Of a DNA stretch of 64,000 bases, positions 51,755-60,556 are shown one piece after another. The notes under the pieces are model-generated. The model was given only the letters and a program-made list of their open reading frames with translations, made no database searches and was not told where the DNA came from. Position numbers and translations under genes: made by a program. The stretch's first letter is position 1; each line of letters starts with the position of its first letter. Source of the DNA: Salinarimonas ramus (lineage in GTDB: Bacteria; Pseudomonadota; Alphaproteobacteria; Rhizobiales; Beijerinckiaceae); the NCBI RefSeq assembly GCF_014645695.1, contig NZ_BMMF01000010.1:124001-188000 (forward strand), in the 5' to 3' direction.

Positions 51755-51789
51755 TTCACAGTGTGTAAAGTTGACGGAGAGTGACCATC

Positions 51790-52572
51790 ATGCCCGTGCG
51801 TGCCGCCGCCATCGAGGTGCGAACCGAGGGCGTCGTCGGCATCGTGTCGCTCGCGCGTTCCGCGAAGCGAAACGCGATCGACGGGGCCATGATCAGGCGC
51901 ATCGGCGCCCTCTTCGAGGATCCGCCCGCGGAATGGCGCGCGGCCGTGCTGCAGGCGCAGGGCGAGCATTTCAGCGCGGGGCTCGACCTCGCGGAGCACC
52001 GCGCTCGCAGCCCCGAGGCGGTCATGGCGGTCTCGCGCCTGTGGCATCGCGCGACGCAGGCCGTCCGCGCGGGGCGCATCCCCGTCGTCGCGGCTCTGCA
52101 GGGGCACGTCATCGGCGCGGGGCTCGAGCTCGCAGCCGCCGCGCATCTGCGCATCGCCGATCCCGGCGCGCGCTTCAGCCTGCCGGAGGCGCGCCGGGGC
52201 ATCTTCGTGGGCGGCGGCGCGTCCGTGCGCGTCGGCCGGCTGATCGGCGCGAGCCGCCTCACCGAGATGATGCTCACGGGCCGCGAGGTGGAAGCCGAGG
52301 AGGCTTTGCGCATCGGCCTCGTACACCGCCTGAGCGCGCCGGGCGCGAGCCTCGCCGACGCGCGGGCGCTGGCGGAGGACGTCGCCGGCAACGCGCCGCT
52401 GTCGAACCAGATGATCATCGGCGCGCTCGAGGAGATCGCCGACATGCCCCAGGCGGCGGGCCTCTTCACGGAGGCGCTGGCGGCCTCCTACGTCCAGACC
52501 GACGGCGAGGCGCAGGCGCGCATGGACGCGTTCCTCACCCGCAAGGACAGGAAGCCGCGCGACGCCGGCTGA
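51790..52572 (+). CDS. Enoyl-CoA hydratase/isomerase family protein
   Basis: This 260-residue crotonase-fold protein should act on an unsaturated acyl-CoA in the cytoplasm. The oxyanion-hole segments are H-F-S-A-G-L-D-L-A-E-H and G-H-V-I-G-A-G-L-E-L-A-A-A-A-H. Glutamates occupying both catalytic positions are present (G-L-E-L and L-P-E-A-R-R-G-I-F). I chose ATG 51790, 8 nt after GGAGAG, over the GTG nine bases upstream, which lies too close to the ribosome site. It is divergent from the thiolase operon and converges on the second TRAP permease gene 5 bp away. Confidence 0.9.
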   Translation: MPVRAAAIEVRTEGVVGIVSLARSAKRNAIDGAMIRRIGALFEDPPAEWRAAVLQAQGEHFSAGLDLAEHRARSPEAVMAVSRLWHRATQAVRAGRIPVVAALQGHVIGAGLELAAAAHLRIADPGARFSLPEARRGIFVGGGASVRVGRLIGASRLTEMMLTGREVEAEEALRIGLVHRLSAPGASLADARALAEDVAGNAPLSNQMIIGALEEIADMPQAAGLFTEALAASYVQTDGEAQARMDAFLTRKDRKPRDAG

Positions 52573-52576
52573 CGGC

Positions 52577-53905
52577 TCAGCGCACGAGCCAGAGCGTCAC
52601 GACGGGGAAGGCGATGAGCAGCCCCACGCGCACGATCTCGGCGGCGAGGAAGACGGAAGCGCCCTTGAACGTGTCCCACATGGGAACGTCCTTGGCCAAG
52701 CCGTTGATGATGTAGACGTTCAGCCCCACGGGTGGCGTTATCAACCCCAGCTCCACGACGATGAGCACGACGATCCCGAACCAGATCGCCGTCTCCTCGG
52801 GCGTGAGCCCGAAATCGAGCGCCATCACGATCGGAAAGAAGATCGGGATCGTCAAAAGGATCATGGAGAGCGAATCCATCATCGCGCCCATGACGAGGTA
52901 GAGCCCGACGAGGACGAGGAGCACGACGATGGGCGCGAGCCCAAGCCCGGCGATCCACTCGCCGGCGACGATGGGCATCTGCGTTCGTGCGAGAAAGGCG
53001 TTGTAGAAGTCCGCGCCGAGCAGGATGAGGAAGATCATCGCCGTCTGGACCGCCGTGTCCTTCAGGACGACGACGACCTCCGAGACGCGCAGGTGCCCGT
53101 AGGTGATCGCGGCGAGGAAGGTGCCGAAGGCGCCCACCGCCGCGCCTTCCGTGGGCGTGAACAGCGCGCGCCCGAAGAGCGCCTCCCCGTTCATGCCCAC
53201 GAAGACCGCGAGGAAGATGACGACGACCGGCCACACCCGCCCGAGCCGCGCCATGCGCTCGCCCCACGGGATCGGCTCCGAGGCCGGGCCGCTGCCGGGC
53301 GAGATCGCGAGGTAGACACGCACCGCGATCATGAAGCCGATGACGGCGAGGAGCGCCGGGATGGCGGCGGCGAGGAACATCTTGGCGATGTTCTGCTGGG
53401 TGAGGATCGCGTAGATGACGAGGACGACGGAGGGCGGGATGAGGATGCCGAGCGTGCCGCCGGCCGCGATCGAGCCCGTGGCGAGCGCCCCGGAATAGCC
53501 GTAGCGGCGCATCTCGGGCAGCGCGACGCGGCCCATCGTGGCGGCGGTCGCGAGCGAGGAGCCGCAGATCGTGCCGAAGGCGGCGCAGGCGCCCACCGAC
53601 GACATCGCGAGCCCGCCCTTGTAATGGCCGAGGAAGCCGTTGGCCGCCTTGTAGAGGTTCGCCGAGAGCCCCGAGCGCGCCGCGAAGTTCCCCATCAAGA
53701 GGAAGAGCGGGATCACCGACAGCGAGTAGTTGGCGAACACCTCCCAGGGCGTCTGCTTCAAATAGGCGAGGAAGGGCGTGAGGCCCGAGAGATACACGAA
53801 GCCCGCCGCCCCCACCGCCGCCATGGCGACGCCGATGGGGATGCGGATCACGAGCAGCCCGAGCAGGACCCCGAAGGAGACGACGCCCAGCGCCACGTTG
53901 GACAT
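52577..53905 (-). CDS. TRAP transporter large permease (DctM), second system
   Basis: This 442-residue inner-membrane permease has about twelve spans and TRAP-T landmarks: V-I-P-L-F-L-L-M-G-N-F-A-A, C-A-A-F-G-T-I-C-G-S-S-L-A-T-A-A-T-M-G, I-P-P-S-V-V-L-V-I-Y, and M-M-D-S-L-S-M-I-L-L-T-I-P-I-F-F-P. It is only moderately like the first DctM, so the two systems are not a recent duplication. The small permease gene ends 10 bp upstream. Confidence 0.94.
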   Translation of the reverse strand: MSNVALGVVSFGVLLGLLVIRIPIGVAMAAVGAAGFVYLSGLTPFLAYLKQTPWEVFANYSLSVIPLFLLMGNFAARSGLSANLYKAANGFLGHYKGGLAMSSVGACAAFGTICGSSLATAATMGRVALPEMRRYGYSGALATGSIAAGGTLGILIPPSVVLVIYAILTQQNIAKMFLAAAIPALLAVIGFMIAVRVYLAISPGSGPASEPIPWGERMARLGRVWPVVVIFLAVFVGMNGEALFGRALFTPTEGAAVGAFGTFLAAITYGHLRVSEVVVVLKDTAVQTAMIFLILLGADFYNAFLARTQMPIVAGEWIAGLGLAPIVVLLVLVGLYLVMGAMMDSLSMILLTIPIFFPIVMALDFGLTPEETAIWFGIVVLIVVELGLITPPVGLNVYIINGLAKDVPMWDTFKGASVFLAAEIVRVGLLIAFPVVTLWLVR

Positions 53906-53914
53906 GTCGGCCCC

Positions 53915-54505
53915 TCAGTGCTCTGCGACGTCTTGCGGCCCGATCGGCCGGTCGGTGCGGATCTCCTCGGCGGAGCGCCAGACGGTATAGGCGCACACGA
54001 TCGCGAGGAGCCAGGCGCAGGCGACGCCGAAGGCGAAGGGATAGGCCTCCGGCAGGCGCAGCACCATGGTCGTGTCGTTGTAGGCGATCTTGTCCTGGAG
54101 CCCCGCGACGAGGCGCCAGGCGATGAGCCCCGCGAGCGCCGTGAAGATCAGGTTGCCCACGAGATCGAGCCCGGCGCGCACGCGAAGCGGCGCGCCGGAC
54201 GTGAAGAAGTCGACGAGGACGTTCCCGCGCCTGAGCTGGCAGAACGGCAGGAACGCGAAGACCGCGACGCCCGTGCCGATCTGCACGAGCTCGACGTCGC
54301 CGGGAATCGAGGCCGCGCGGAACTCGAGCCCGACGAAGCCCGCGAGCCCCGGCAGAATGGAGCGCCCGAAGATCGAGATCACCGAGACGACGATCATGCC
54401 GAGCAGCGCGACGCCGCCGATGACGGCCACGGCGCCGCACACACGCTCGAGCACGGTGCCGATGGCGGCGAGCGCCGCGCTCGGCCGCTTCGCGGTCGCG
54501 TCCAC
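53915..54505 (-). CDS. TRAP transporter small permease (DctQ), second system
   Basis: This 196-residue protein has four hydrophobic spans and DctQ features (I-P-G-D-V-E-L-V-Q-I-G-T-G-V-A-V-F, then R-R-G-N-V-L-V-D-F-F). No ATG fits. GTG 54505 follows GAGG and starts 8 bp after the binding-protein stop, leaving a 30-residue cytoplasmic N-terminus. It is larger than the first DctQ and ends in a polar tail. Confidence 0.9.
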   Translation of the reverse strand: MDATAKRPSAALAAIGTVLERVCGAVAVIGGVALLGMIVVSVISIFGRSILPGLAGFVGLEFRAASIPGDVELVQIGTGVAVFAFLPFCQLRRGNVLVDFFTSGAPLRVRAGLDLVGNLIFTALAGLIAWRLVAGLQDKIAYNDTTMVLRLPEAYPFAFGVACAWLLAIVCAYTVWRSAEEIRTDRPIGPQDVAEH

Positions 54506-54513
54506 GGCCGACC

Positions 54514-55575
54514 TCAGTTCGCGGCGGATTCGTGCTTGGCGACGAGGTCGCGGGCGGACTGGACCAGCGCCGTTCCGTCGCGACCGGCGGCGTTCTGCTC
54601 CTCGATCCAGGCCTGGATCACGGGCTCGCCGGCGGCCTTCCAGGCTTCGAGCGCCTCGCCCTCGATGAGGGTGATCTCGTTGCCGGTCTCCTCGATCGCC
54701 GCCTTGCCCACGAGGTCCCACTCGTCCCACTTGGCGCCGGTCTCGCGGGCGAGCTCGAGGCCGGAATTGGCGTCGATCACCGCCTTGTTCTCGTCCGACA
54801 TGCCCTCGTAGACGCCCTTGTTCATGACGAACAGGAACACCGCCGTGTACAGCGAGCGGTCGCCGGTGAAGGCGCCGACCTTGTCGGTGAGCTCGTTGAC
54901 CTTGAGCGCGGGCACGACCTCGTAGGGGAAGACCACGCCCTGGACGACGCCGCGCGAGAGCGCCTCCGGCACGCCCGGGGCGGGGATGCCCTGCGGGTTG
55001 GCGCCGAGATTGGCGAGCGTCTGGTTGATGACGCGGTTGGGCACACGGATCGTCATGCCCTCGACGTCCTCGGGCCGCTCGATGGTCTTCTCGCGGGTGT
55101 AGAAGTTGCCGTGGCCGTGGCCGAAGACGGCGAGGACGTGCACGTCCGACAGCTCGTCGCGCGCGTTCGTCTCGTAGAACTCGTGCGCGGCGGCGCTGGT
55201 CACCTCGCCCGTGGCGTGCGGCACGAAGGGCAGCTCCATCGCCTCGAGCGAGGGGAAGCGGCCCGGCGTGTTGCCGGCGAGGGTCCAGACCACGTCGACG
55301 ATGCCGTCGCGGGCCTGATCGTAGAGCTGCGGCGGGCGCCCGCCGAGCTGCATCGCCGGGAAGATCTCCACCGCGATGCGACCCTCGGAATCGGCCTCGA
55401 CCTTCTCGGCCCAGGGCTCGAGCCAGTTCTGGTGGGCCTGCGAGGCGGCGGGCAGGAAGTGGTGGACGCGCAGCGTCACCTCCTGCGCGGCGGCGGGCGC
55501 GACGAGCATCGTCGACGCGGTGAGCGCCGTCGCGAAGGCGGCGAGCGCGAGATGCGGAGATACGCTCCTGGGCAT
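54514..55575 (-). CDS. TRAP transporter substrate-binding protein (DctP), second system
   Basis: This 353-residue periplasmic receptor has a signal peptide ending A-P-A-A-A-Q-E. DctP family features include L-R-V-H-H-F-L-P-A-A-S, F-P-A-M-Q-L-G-G-R-P-P-Q-L-Y-D-Q-A-R-D-G-I-V-D, and the arginine region M-T-I-R-V-P-N-R-V. The M-T-I-R-V-P and P-Y-E-V-V-P patterns are seen in receptors for hydrophobic monocarboxylates, but the ligand is not assignable. I prefer ATG 55575, after AGAGG, to a TTG two codons upstream. It heads the second TRAP operon. Confidence 0.92.
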   Translation of the reverse strand: MPRSVSPHLALAAFATALTASTMLVAPAAAQEVTLRVHHFLPAASQAHQNWLEPWAEKVEADSEGRIAVEIFPAMQLGGRPPQLYDQARDGIVDVVWTLAGNTPGRFPSLEAMELPFVPHATGEVTSAAAHEFYETNARDELSDVHVLAVFGHGHGNFYTREKTIERPEDVEGMTIRVPNRVINQTLANLGANPQGIPAPGVPEALSRGVVQGVVFPYEVVPALKVNELTDKVGAFTGDRSLYTAVFLFVMNKGVYEGMSDENKAVIDANSGLELARETGAKWDEWDLVGKAAIEETGNEITLIEGEALEAWKAAGEPVIQAWIEEQNAAGRDGTALVQSARDLVAKHESAAN

Positions 55576-55701
55576 GTTCAAGACCTCTCCCTCTGGACGG
55601 CCCGTTACTCGGGCTTCGGCTTCGGTCGCGCAGGCGATCCCCCCGGATCGTTCGTGCGCATACGACCTCGGCAGCGAGTCAGCATGATATTAGTTGCGCC
55701 G

Positions 55702-56103
55702 TCAACCGTCTCCCGGCCGGCCGAGCGCGTCGGCCTCGTCGCCGAGCACCTCGCGCACCCAGCGGAAGGCGGCGTTGGCGGCGGGCACGCCGGCATAGAC
55801 GGCGCACTGCATGAGGAGCGCGCGAAGCTCCTCGAGCGTGACGCCGTTCTTCAGCGCGGGCGGTAGGTGGAGCTTGAACTCCTCCTCCCGGTGCATGGCG
55901 GTCGTGATCGTGAGCACGATCATCGAGCGCGTCTTCCACGGCAGCGTCTCGTCGTTCCACACGTCGTGCCAGGCGGTGCGGGTCACGAAGTCCTGCCAGG
56001 GCGTGGCGAAGGTGCCCGCCTTGGCGAAGGAGCGTTCCACATGCGCCTCGCCGAGCACCGCCTTGCGGTTGGCGAGCCCCTTCTCGAGTCTCTCGTCGCT
56101 CAC
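55702..56103 (-). CDS. Carboxymuconolactone decarboxylase family protein
   Basis: This 133-residue protein matches the PcaC/CMD fold: G-L-A-N-R-K-A-V-L-G-E-A-H-V-E-R-S, then T-R-S-M-I-V-L-T-I-T-T-A-M-H-R-E-E-E-F-K-L-H-L, and Q-C-A-V-Y-A-G-V-P-A-A-N-A-A-F. PcaC decarboxylates gamma-carboxymuconolactone in the protocatechuate branch, but no other pca genes are nearby, so the true substrate may differ. The start is GTG with a GGAGGAG ribosome site. It lies between PEP carboxylase and the second TRAP operon, all on the minus strand. Confidence 0.85.
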   Translation of the reverse strand: MSDERLEKGLANRKAVLGEAHVERSFAKAGTFATPWQDFVTRTAWHDVWNDETLPWKTRSMIVLTITTAMHREEEFKLHLPPALKNGVTLEELRALLMQCAVYAGVPAANAAFRWVREVLGDEADALGRPGDG

Positions 56104-56167
56104 GTCTCGTCTCCTCCTGGCCGCGGCGTCTCTCTCTCGTCGGCCGCGCTGGCGGCAGGAGACGACG

Positions 56168-58951
56168 TCAGCCGGAATTCCTCAAGCCCGCGGCGACCCC
56201 GTTGATGGTCATATGGATTCCCTGTGTCACGCGTGCGTCGGCGTCGCCCGCGCGGTGGCGACGCAGAAGCTCTACCTGCAAATGGTTGAGCGGGTCCAAA
56301 TACGGGAAGCGATTTCGGATGGAGCGGGCGAGCAGCGGGTTGCGCTCGAGCAACGCCGCCTGACCGGATATGGCCAGCAGCTTGTCGATGGAGCGGCTCC
56401 ATTCCTCGCGTACCCGCGGGAAGATGCGCTCCGCCAGCTCCCGGTCGGAGACGAGCCCGGCGTAGCGCGAGGCGATGGCGATGTTCGACTTCGCCAGCAC
56501 CATGTCCATGTTGGACAGCAGCGTCTGGAAGAACGGCCATTCCCGGTGCATCTCGCGCAAAGTCTCGAGCCGCGTGGGATCCTCGGCGAGGAAGCCCTCC
56601 ACCGCCGTCCCGAAGCCGTACCAGCCCGGCAGCATCAGCCGCGATTGCGACCAGCCGAACACCCAGGGGATGGCGCGCAGATCCTCGATCTTGCGCGAGT
56701 TCGTGCGCGAGGCGGGACGCGAGCCGATGTTGAGGTTCGCGATCTCGCCGATGACGGTCGTCTCCCAGAAATAATCCTCGAAGCCGGGCGTCTCGTAGAC
56801 GAGGGCGCGATAGGCCTGGAAGGCGCGCGCGGAGAGATCCTCCATCACCTTGAGATAGGCGTCGCGCGGGGCGGGATCGTCCCCGTGCAGGAGGCTCGCC
56901 TCCATGGTGGCCGACGCGATGATCTCGAGGTTGCGGCGCCCGAGCTCGGGGGTGGCGTATTTCGCGGCGATCACCTCGCCCTGCTCGGTGATGCGGATCG
57001 AGCCCTGCACGGCGCCGCCGGGCTGGGCGAGGATCGCCTGGTAGGACGGCCCGCCGCCGCGACCGACCGTGCCGCCGCGGCCGTGGAAGAGCCGCAGCCG
57101 CACCCCGGTCTCGCGGAAGACGCGCACGAGGGCGATCTCGGCCTTGTAGAGCTCCCAGTTCGAGGTGAGGAAGCCGCCGTCCTTGTTCGAATCCGAGTAG
57201 CCGAGCATGACCTCCTGGGTCTTGCCGCGGGTTTCCAGCAGCGCGCGATACTCGAACACCGAGAACAGCTCCGCCATGATCCGGGCGGACGCCTGCAGGT
57301 CGCCGATCGTCTCGAAGAGCGGCACGATGTCCATGTCGAGCACGCCCTCGAGCGGGCGCAGGAGCCCCGCTTCCTTGAGGAGGATCGCGACCTCGAGCAC
57401 GTCGGAGACGGAATCGGCCTTGGAGATGACGTAGTGGCGCAGAGCCGCCGGGCCGTAGCGCTCCCGCGCGGCCGCGGCCTCGCGCACGATGGCGAGCTCG
57501 GAGGCGGTCTTCTCGGAATAGGCGACGTGCGGCGAGAAGAGCGGACGCGGGCTCTTCATCTCCGCCGTGAGCACGGCGATGCGATGCTCCTCGGACATCG
57601 CCAGATAGTCGAGCCCGGGCTGGGCGACGGCGAGCAGCTCCGCGATGGTGCGCTCGTGCACGTCCGAGTTCTGCCGCAGGTCGATCGTCGCGAGGTGGAA
57701 GCCGAAGACCGACACCGCGCGGCGCAGCCGCCGCAGCCGCCCGCGGGCGAGCGCCCCCGAGCCGTTGGCGACGAGGGAGCGGTGCACCCGGTCGAGATCC
57801 TCGCCCAGCGCCTGCGCGGTCGCGTAGGCCTCGATCCCCTCCCCCACCGGTGTGCGGCAGAGATCGGCGTGGCCGAGGTTTAGCGCCGTGGCGCACAGCC
57901 GCGCGTGGACGTGCGCCAGCGCCCGGCGATAGGGCTCGTTCTGGCGAAAGACCGAGGTCTCGGGCGAACCCTCCGCCAGCGCCCGCACCTCGTCGGAGAC
58001 GCCGACGAGCCGCTCGTCGAGGGGCAGCTCGGTGGAGAGCGTCTCGATCTCGGCGAGATGGTGCGCCAGCGCCTTGCGGCTCTGCAGATGCAGCGCCTCG
58101 CGCAGCACGGCGGCCGTGACGAAGGGGTTGCCGTCGCGATCCCCGCCGATCCATGAGCCCATGCGCAGGAAGGGCGGCAGCTCCGCTCCCGCCCCGAGCC
58201 CCTCGGCCCCGAGCGCGTCCTCGAGCGCGCCGTATAGACGCGGAATCTCCACGAGGAAGGTGTCGTCGTAGTAGGAGAGCGCGTTGACCACCTCGTCGAT
58301 GACGCGAAGCCGCACGCCGCGCAGGACGGAGGTCTGCCACAGCGCCAGCACGGCGCGGCGCATCTCCTCCTCGTTCTCCGAGACCTCCTCGGGGGTGAGC
58401 AGGCCCGTGTCGCGCTCCTTGAGGAGCCGCGCCACCTCCATCTCGCGATCGATGGTGGACTTGCGGCGCACCTCGGTGGGATGCGCCGTCAGGACCGGGG
58501 AGATCTCCGAGCCCTCGAAGAAGCGCTCGACATCGGCGCGCGAGAGGCCCGCCTCCTTGCACAGCGCGATGGTGCGCGCGAGCGTCCCGTCCCGCGGCGC
58601 CGAGCGCGCCTGCGCGTGCGCCCGCGAGCGCCGATGACGGTGCTGGTCCTCGGCGATGTTGGCGAGGTGCGAGAAATACGAGAAGGCCCGGATGATCTGC
58701 AGGCTCGAATCGCGCGAGAGCGCATCCAGGATCGTCTGCAGCTCACTACGAGCGCCGACGTCGTCGTCGCGATGGAAACGCAGGCTCGTCTGGCGGATGC
58801 GCTCGACGAGATCGAACGTGGCCTCGCCCTCCTGCGAACGCACCGTGTCCCCGAGGATGCGCCCGAGCAGGCGGATGTCCTCCCACAGCGCCTGATCCTT
58901 CTCCTCGGCGCGGTCCGCCGCACCGATCGCGATGCCGTGCTCGACAGCCAT
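56168..58951 (-). CDS. ppc: Phosphoenolpyruvate carboxylase
   Basis: This 927-residue enzyme carboxylates PEP to oxaloacetate, refilling the TCA cycle. The catalytic histidine is in L-T-A-H-P-T-E (H157). The second signature is [12 protein letters not shown] and the glycine-rich loop is [14 protein letters not shown]. The C-terminus reads [10 protein letters not shown], a conservative version of the usual Q-N-T-G. I chose ATG 58951 (MAVEHGI) after GAGGAGGGG, rather than a start 18 codons upstream. It is divergent from the DRE-TIM metallolyase gene. Confidence 0.96.
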   Translation of the reverse strand: MAVEHGIAIGAADRAEEKDQALWEDIRLLGRILGDTVRSQEGEATFDLVERIRQTSLRFHRDDDVGARSELQTILDALSRDSSLQIIRAFSYFSHLANIAEDQHRHRRSRAHAQARSAPRDGTLARTIALCKEAGLSRADVERFFEGSEISPVLTAHPTEVRRKSTIDREMEVARLLKERDTGLLTPEEVSENEEEMRRAVLALWQTSVLRGVRLRVIDEVVNALSYYDDTFLVEIPRLYGALEDALGAEGLGAGAELPPFLRMGSWIGGDRDGNPFVTAAVLREALHLQSRKALAHHLAEIETLSTELPLDERLVGVSDEVRALAEGSPETSVFRQNEPYRRALAHVHARLCATALNLGHADLCRTPVGEGIEAYATAQALGEDLDRVHRSLVANGSGALARGRLRRLRRAVSVFGFHLATIDLRQNSDVHERTIAELLAVAQPGLDYLAMSEEHRIAVLTAEMKSPRPLFSPHVAYSEKTASELAIVREAAAARERYGPAALRHYVISKADSVSDVLEVAILLKEAGLLRPLEGVLDMDIVPLFETIGDLQASARIMAELFSVFEYRALLETRGKTQEVMLGYSDSNKDGGFLTSNWELYKAEIALVRVFRETGVRLRLFHGRGGTVGRGGGPSYQAILAQPGGAVQGSIRITEQGEVIAAKYATPELGRRNLEIIASATMEASLLHGDDPAPRDAYLKVMEDLSARAFQAYRALVYETPGFEDYFWETTVIGEIANLNIGSRPASRTNSRKIEDLRAIPWVFGWSQSRLMLPGWYGFGTAVEGFLAEDPTRLETLREMHREWPFFQTLLSNMDMVLAKSNIAIASRYAGLVSDRELAERIFPRVREEWSRSIDKLLAISGQAALLERNPLLARSIRNRFPYLDPLNHLQVELLRRHRAGDADARVTQGIHMTINGVAAGLRNSG

Positions 58952-59079
58952 GGAGCCCCTCCTCGCGGTTTCGACGGCGCTAGGGTGACGATTTTTGCGC
59001 TGCATTCAAGCGGCGGATGGACGGCCGACGCGATTTCCCGGCGCGCAGCGCGCCGGCTTCGCGGGTGAACGGCAGAGAC

Positions 59080-59132
59080 TTGACGTTAGGCAACTCTTAG
59101 CACTATGATTGACTCCAGTGCAATTGATGCAC
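59080..59132 (+). promoter_or_regulatory. Promoter and palindrome upstream of the DRE-TIM metallolyase gene
   Basis: TTGACG (59080-59085), an 18-nt spacer and TATGAT (59104-59109) match the sigma-70 consensus at five of six positions in each box. GTGCA-ATTGA-TGCAC (59118-59132), an inverted repeat, covers the expected transcription start and could be a repressor site. Several further TGCA-centred motifs follow to 59195 in this AT-richer stretch. Confidence 0.55.
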
Positions 59133-59238
59133 GAATGCGCATTTAGCGCCTAAACAACGAGCGAGTGCATTTGTTGACTATCGGTTGCAAGCGTGGCCCT
59201 TATTGCGGTGCAGCATCACCCCTCAACGAGGTCGCGCC

Positions 59239-60459
59239 ATGAACCTGTCCTATCCGTCCGGCCACATTCCCCGTTACGACAATTTCGAGCTCGTCGGCCT
59301 TCTCGACGAGACGATGCGCGAGGGCGCCGAGCGCTGCCCGTTCTCGATTCCCGCCTCGCGTAAGGCCGCCCTCACCCGCCGCATCGTCGAGACCGGCGTG
59401 CGAAACGTCGTCTTCGGCTCCGCGCCGACCGATCCCGATCTGATGGCGGACATCCTCGCGGAGCTCGACCGCGACGGCGCCGCCGAGGGCGTCGAGCTCG
59501 CGTTCATCCTGCTCCTGAATTGCTGGGAGCCGCTGCTCGAGCGCTTCAGCCGCTTCCCGGACGCTTACAAGCATCAGGTCTGCATCAGCTTCGGCATGGT
59601 GGACCACAAGTCGGAGGAGAAGCTGTTCGAGCGCGCCTGCGAGAAGTTCCGCGCCATCGGCTTCACCAAGTTCCGCGTCAGCCTGCTCAACAACTTCTCC
59701 TCCGGCGTCGACGAGAAGGCCTACGCGCACATCACTCGCCAGATCGACCGCTCGCTCGCGCTCGGCATCGACACCGTGCGCATCAACGATTCGCTCGGCG
59801 TCTGCTACCCGGAGACCATGGCGGTGCTGGCGGCCAACCTGCGGCACGACTATCAGAACGTGCATTTCTGCGTGCACGCCCACGACGACAAGGGGCTCGG
59901 CCTGCAGAACGCGCTCGCCTCGATCTATCACGGCTTCGACCTGATCGAGGGCGGCTTCTCCGGCTTCGGCAACCGCTCGGGCCTGCCGGCGATCGAGGTC
60001 CTCATGAAGATCTTCGCGGAGAAGAACATCACCATCCGCGGCCTCGCCCTCGACGACGACGCGGTGCGCGAGACCGGCTACGCGGCCGAGGACACGTTCC
60101 TCGTCGTACCCAACGTCTATCGGCCGATCACCGGCAAGATCGTGAACTGGGAGAATCTCGGTGTGGCGAACATCCCGGACTATCTCGGCTCGGAGCGGCG
60201 CGCGCGCAAGTTCCTGACGGACGTCGGCACGCACGACCAGACCCTGCGCGACGTGCTGCGCCGGGCCGACCGCCCCGCCCCCGACGAGACCAACGCCCTC
60301 GCACCCTTCCGCGACGCGCTGCACGCGGAGATGGACGAGGTCTATCGGGCCAAGCGCAGCGCCTACGAGAGCCTGATCGGCAGTCTCGAGGCGCTCTACG
60401 GCGACGGTATCCTGTTCGAGGACGTCGCCGTGGAGCGGGCGAAAGCGCTCGCGATGTGA
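59239..60459 (+). CDS. DRE-TIM metallolyase (isopropylmalate/homocitrate synthase-like), unknown substrate
   Basis: This 406-residue protein has a TIM-barrel HMGL-like domain of the Claisen-condensation/lyase superfamily. The first motif L-L-D-E-T-M-R-E-G-A-E-R gives D23, R27 and E28. The metal-binding strand reads H-A-H-D-D-K-G (H213, H215), where synthases usually have H-x-H-N-D and HMG-CoA lyase H-C-H-D-T. The G-G-F-S-G-F-G-N-R-S-G segment replaces G-x-G-E-R-x-G-N. There is no LeuA regulatory domain. Reactions possible for this superfamily include homocitrate, citramalate or Re-citrate synthesis and HMG-type cleavage. Divergence from ppc suggests a link to oxaloacetate or pyruvate. Confidence 0.82.
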   Translation: MNLSYPSGHIPRYDNFELVGLLDETMREGAERCPFSIPASRKAALTRRIVETGVRNVVFGSAPTDPDLMADILAELDRDGAAEGVELAFILLLNCWEPLLERFSRFPDAYKHQVCISFGMVDHKSEEKLFERACEKFRAIGFTKFRVSLLNNFSSGVDEKAYAHITRQIDRSLALGIDTVRINDSLGVCYPETMAVLAANLRHDYQNVHFCVHAHDDKGLGLQNALASIYHGFDLIEGGFSGFGNRSGLPAIEVLMKIFAEKNITIRGLALDDDAVRETGYAAEDTFLVVPNVYRPITGKIVNWENLGVANIPDYLGSERRARKFLTDVGTHDQTLRDVLRRADRPAPDETNALAPFRDALHAEMDEVYRAKRSAYESLIGSLEALYGDGILFEDVAVERAKALAM

Positions 60460-60556
60460 CGTCCACCATTCCATCCAGAACCCGGAACGGCGGGCCCTCG
60501 CGTCCGCCGTTCGCACGCACGGGGCGGAGGTTCGTCCCGCACCGGAGACACGCTGC

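Noticed and set aside
55702-56103. Part of a protocatechuate (pca) degradation cluster
   Set aside because: No pcaB, pcaD, pcaG, pcaH or pcaQ gene is present in the window, and CMD-fold proteins are often unrelated to that pathway.
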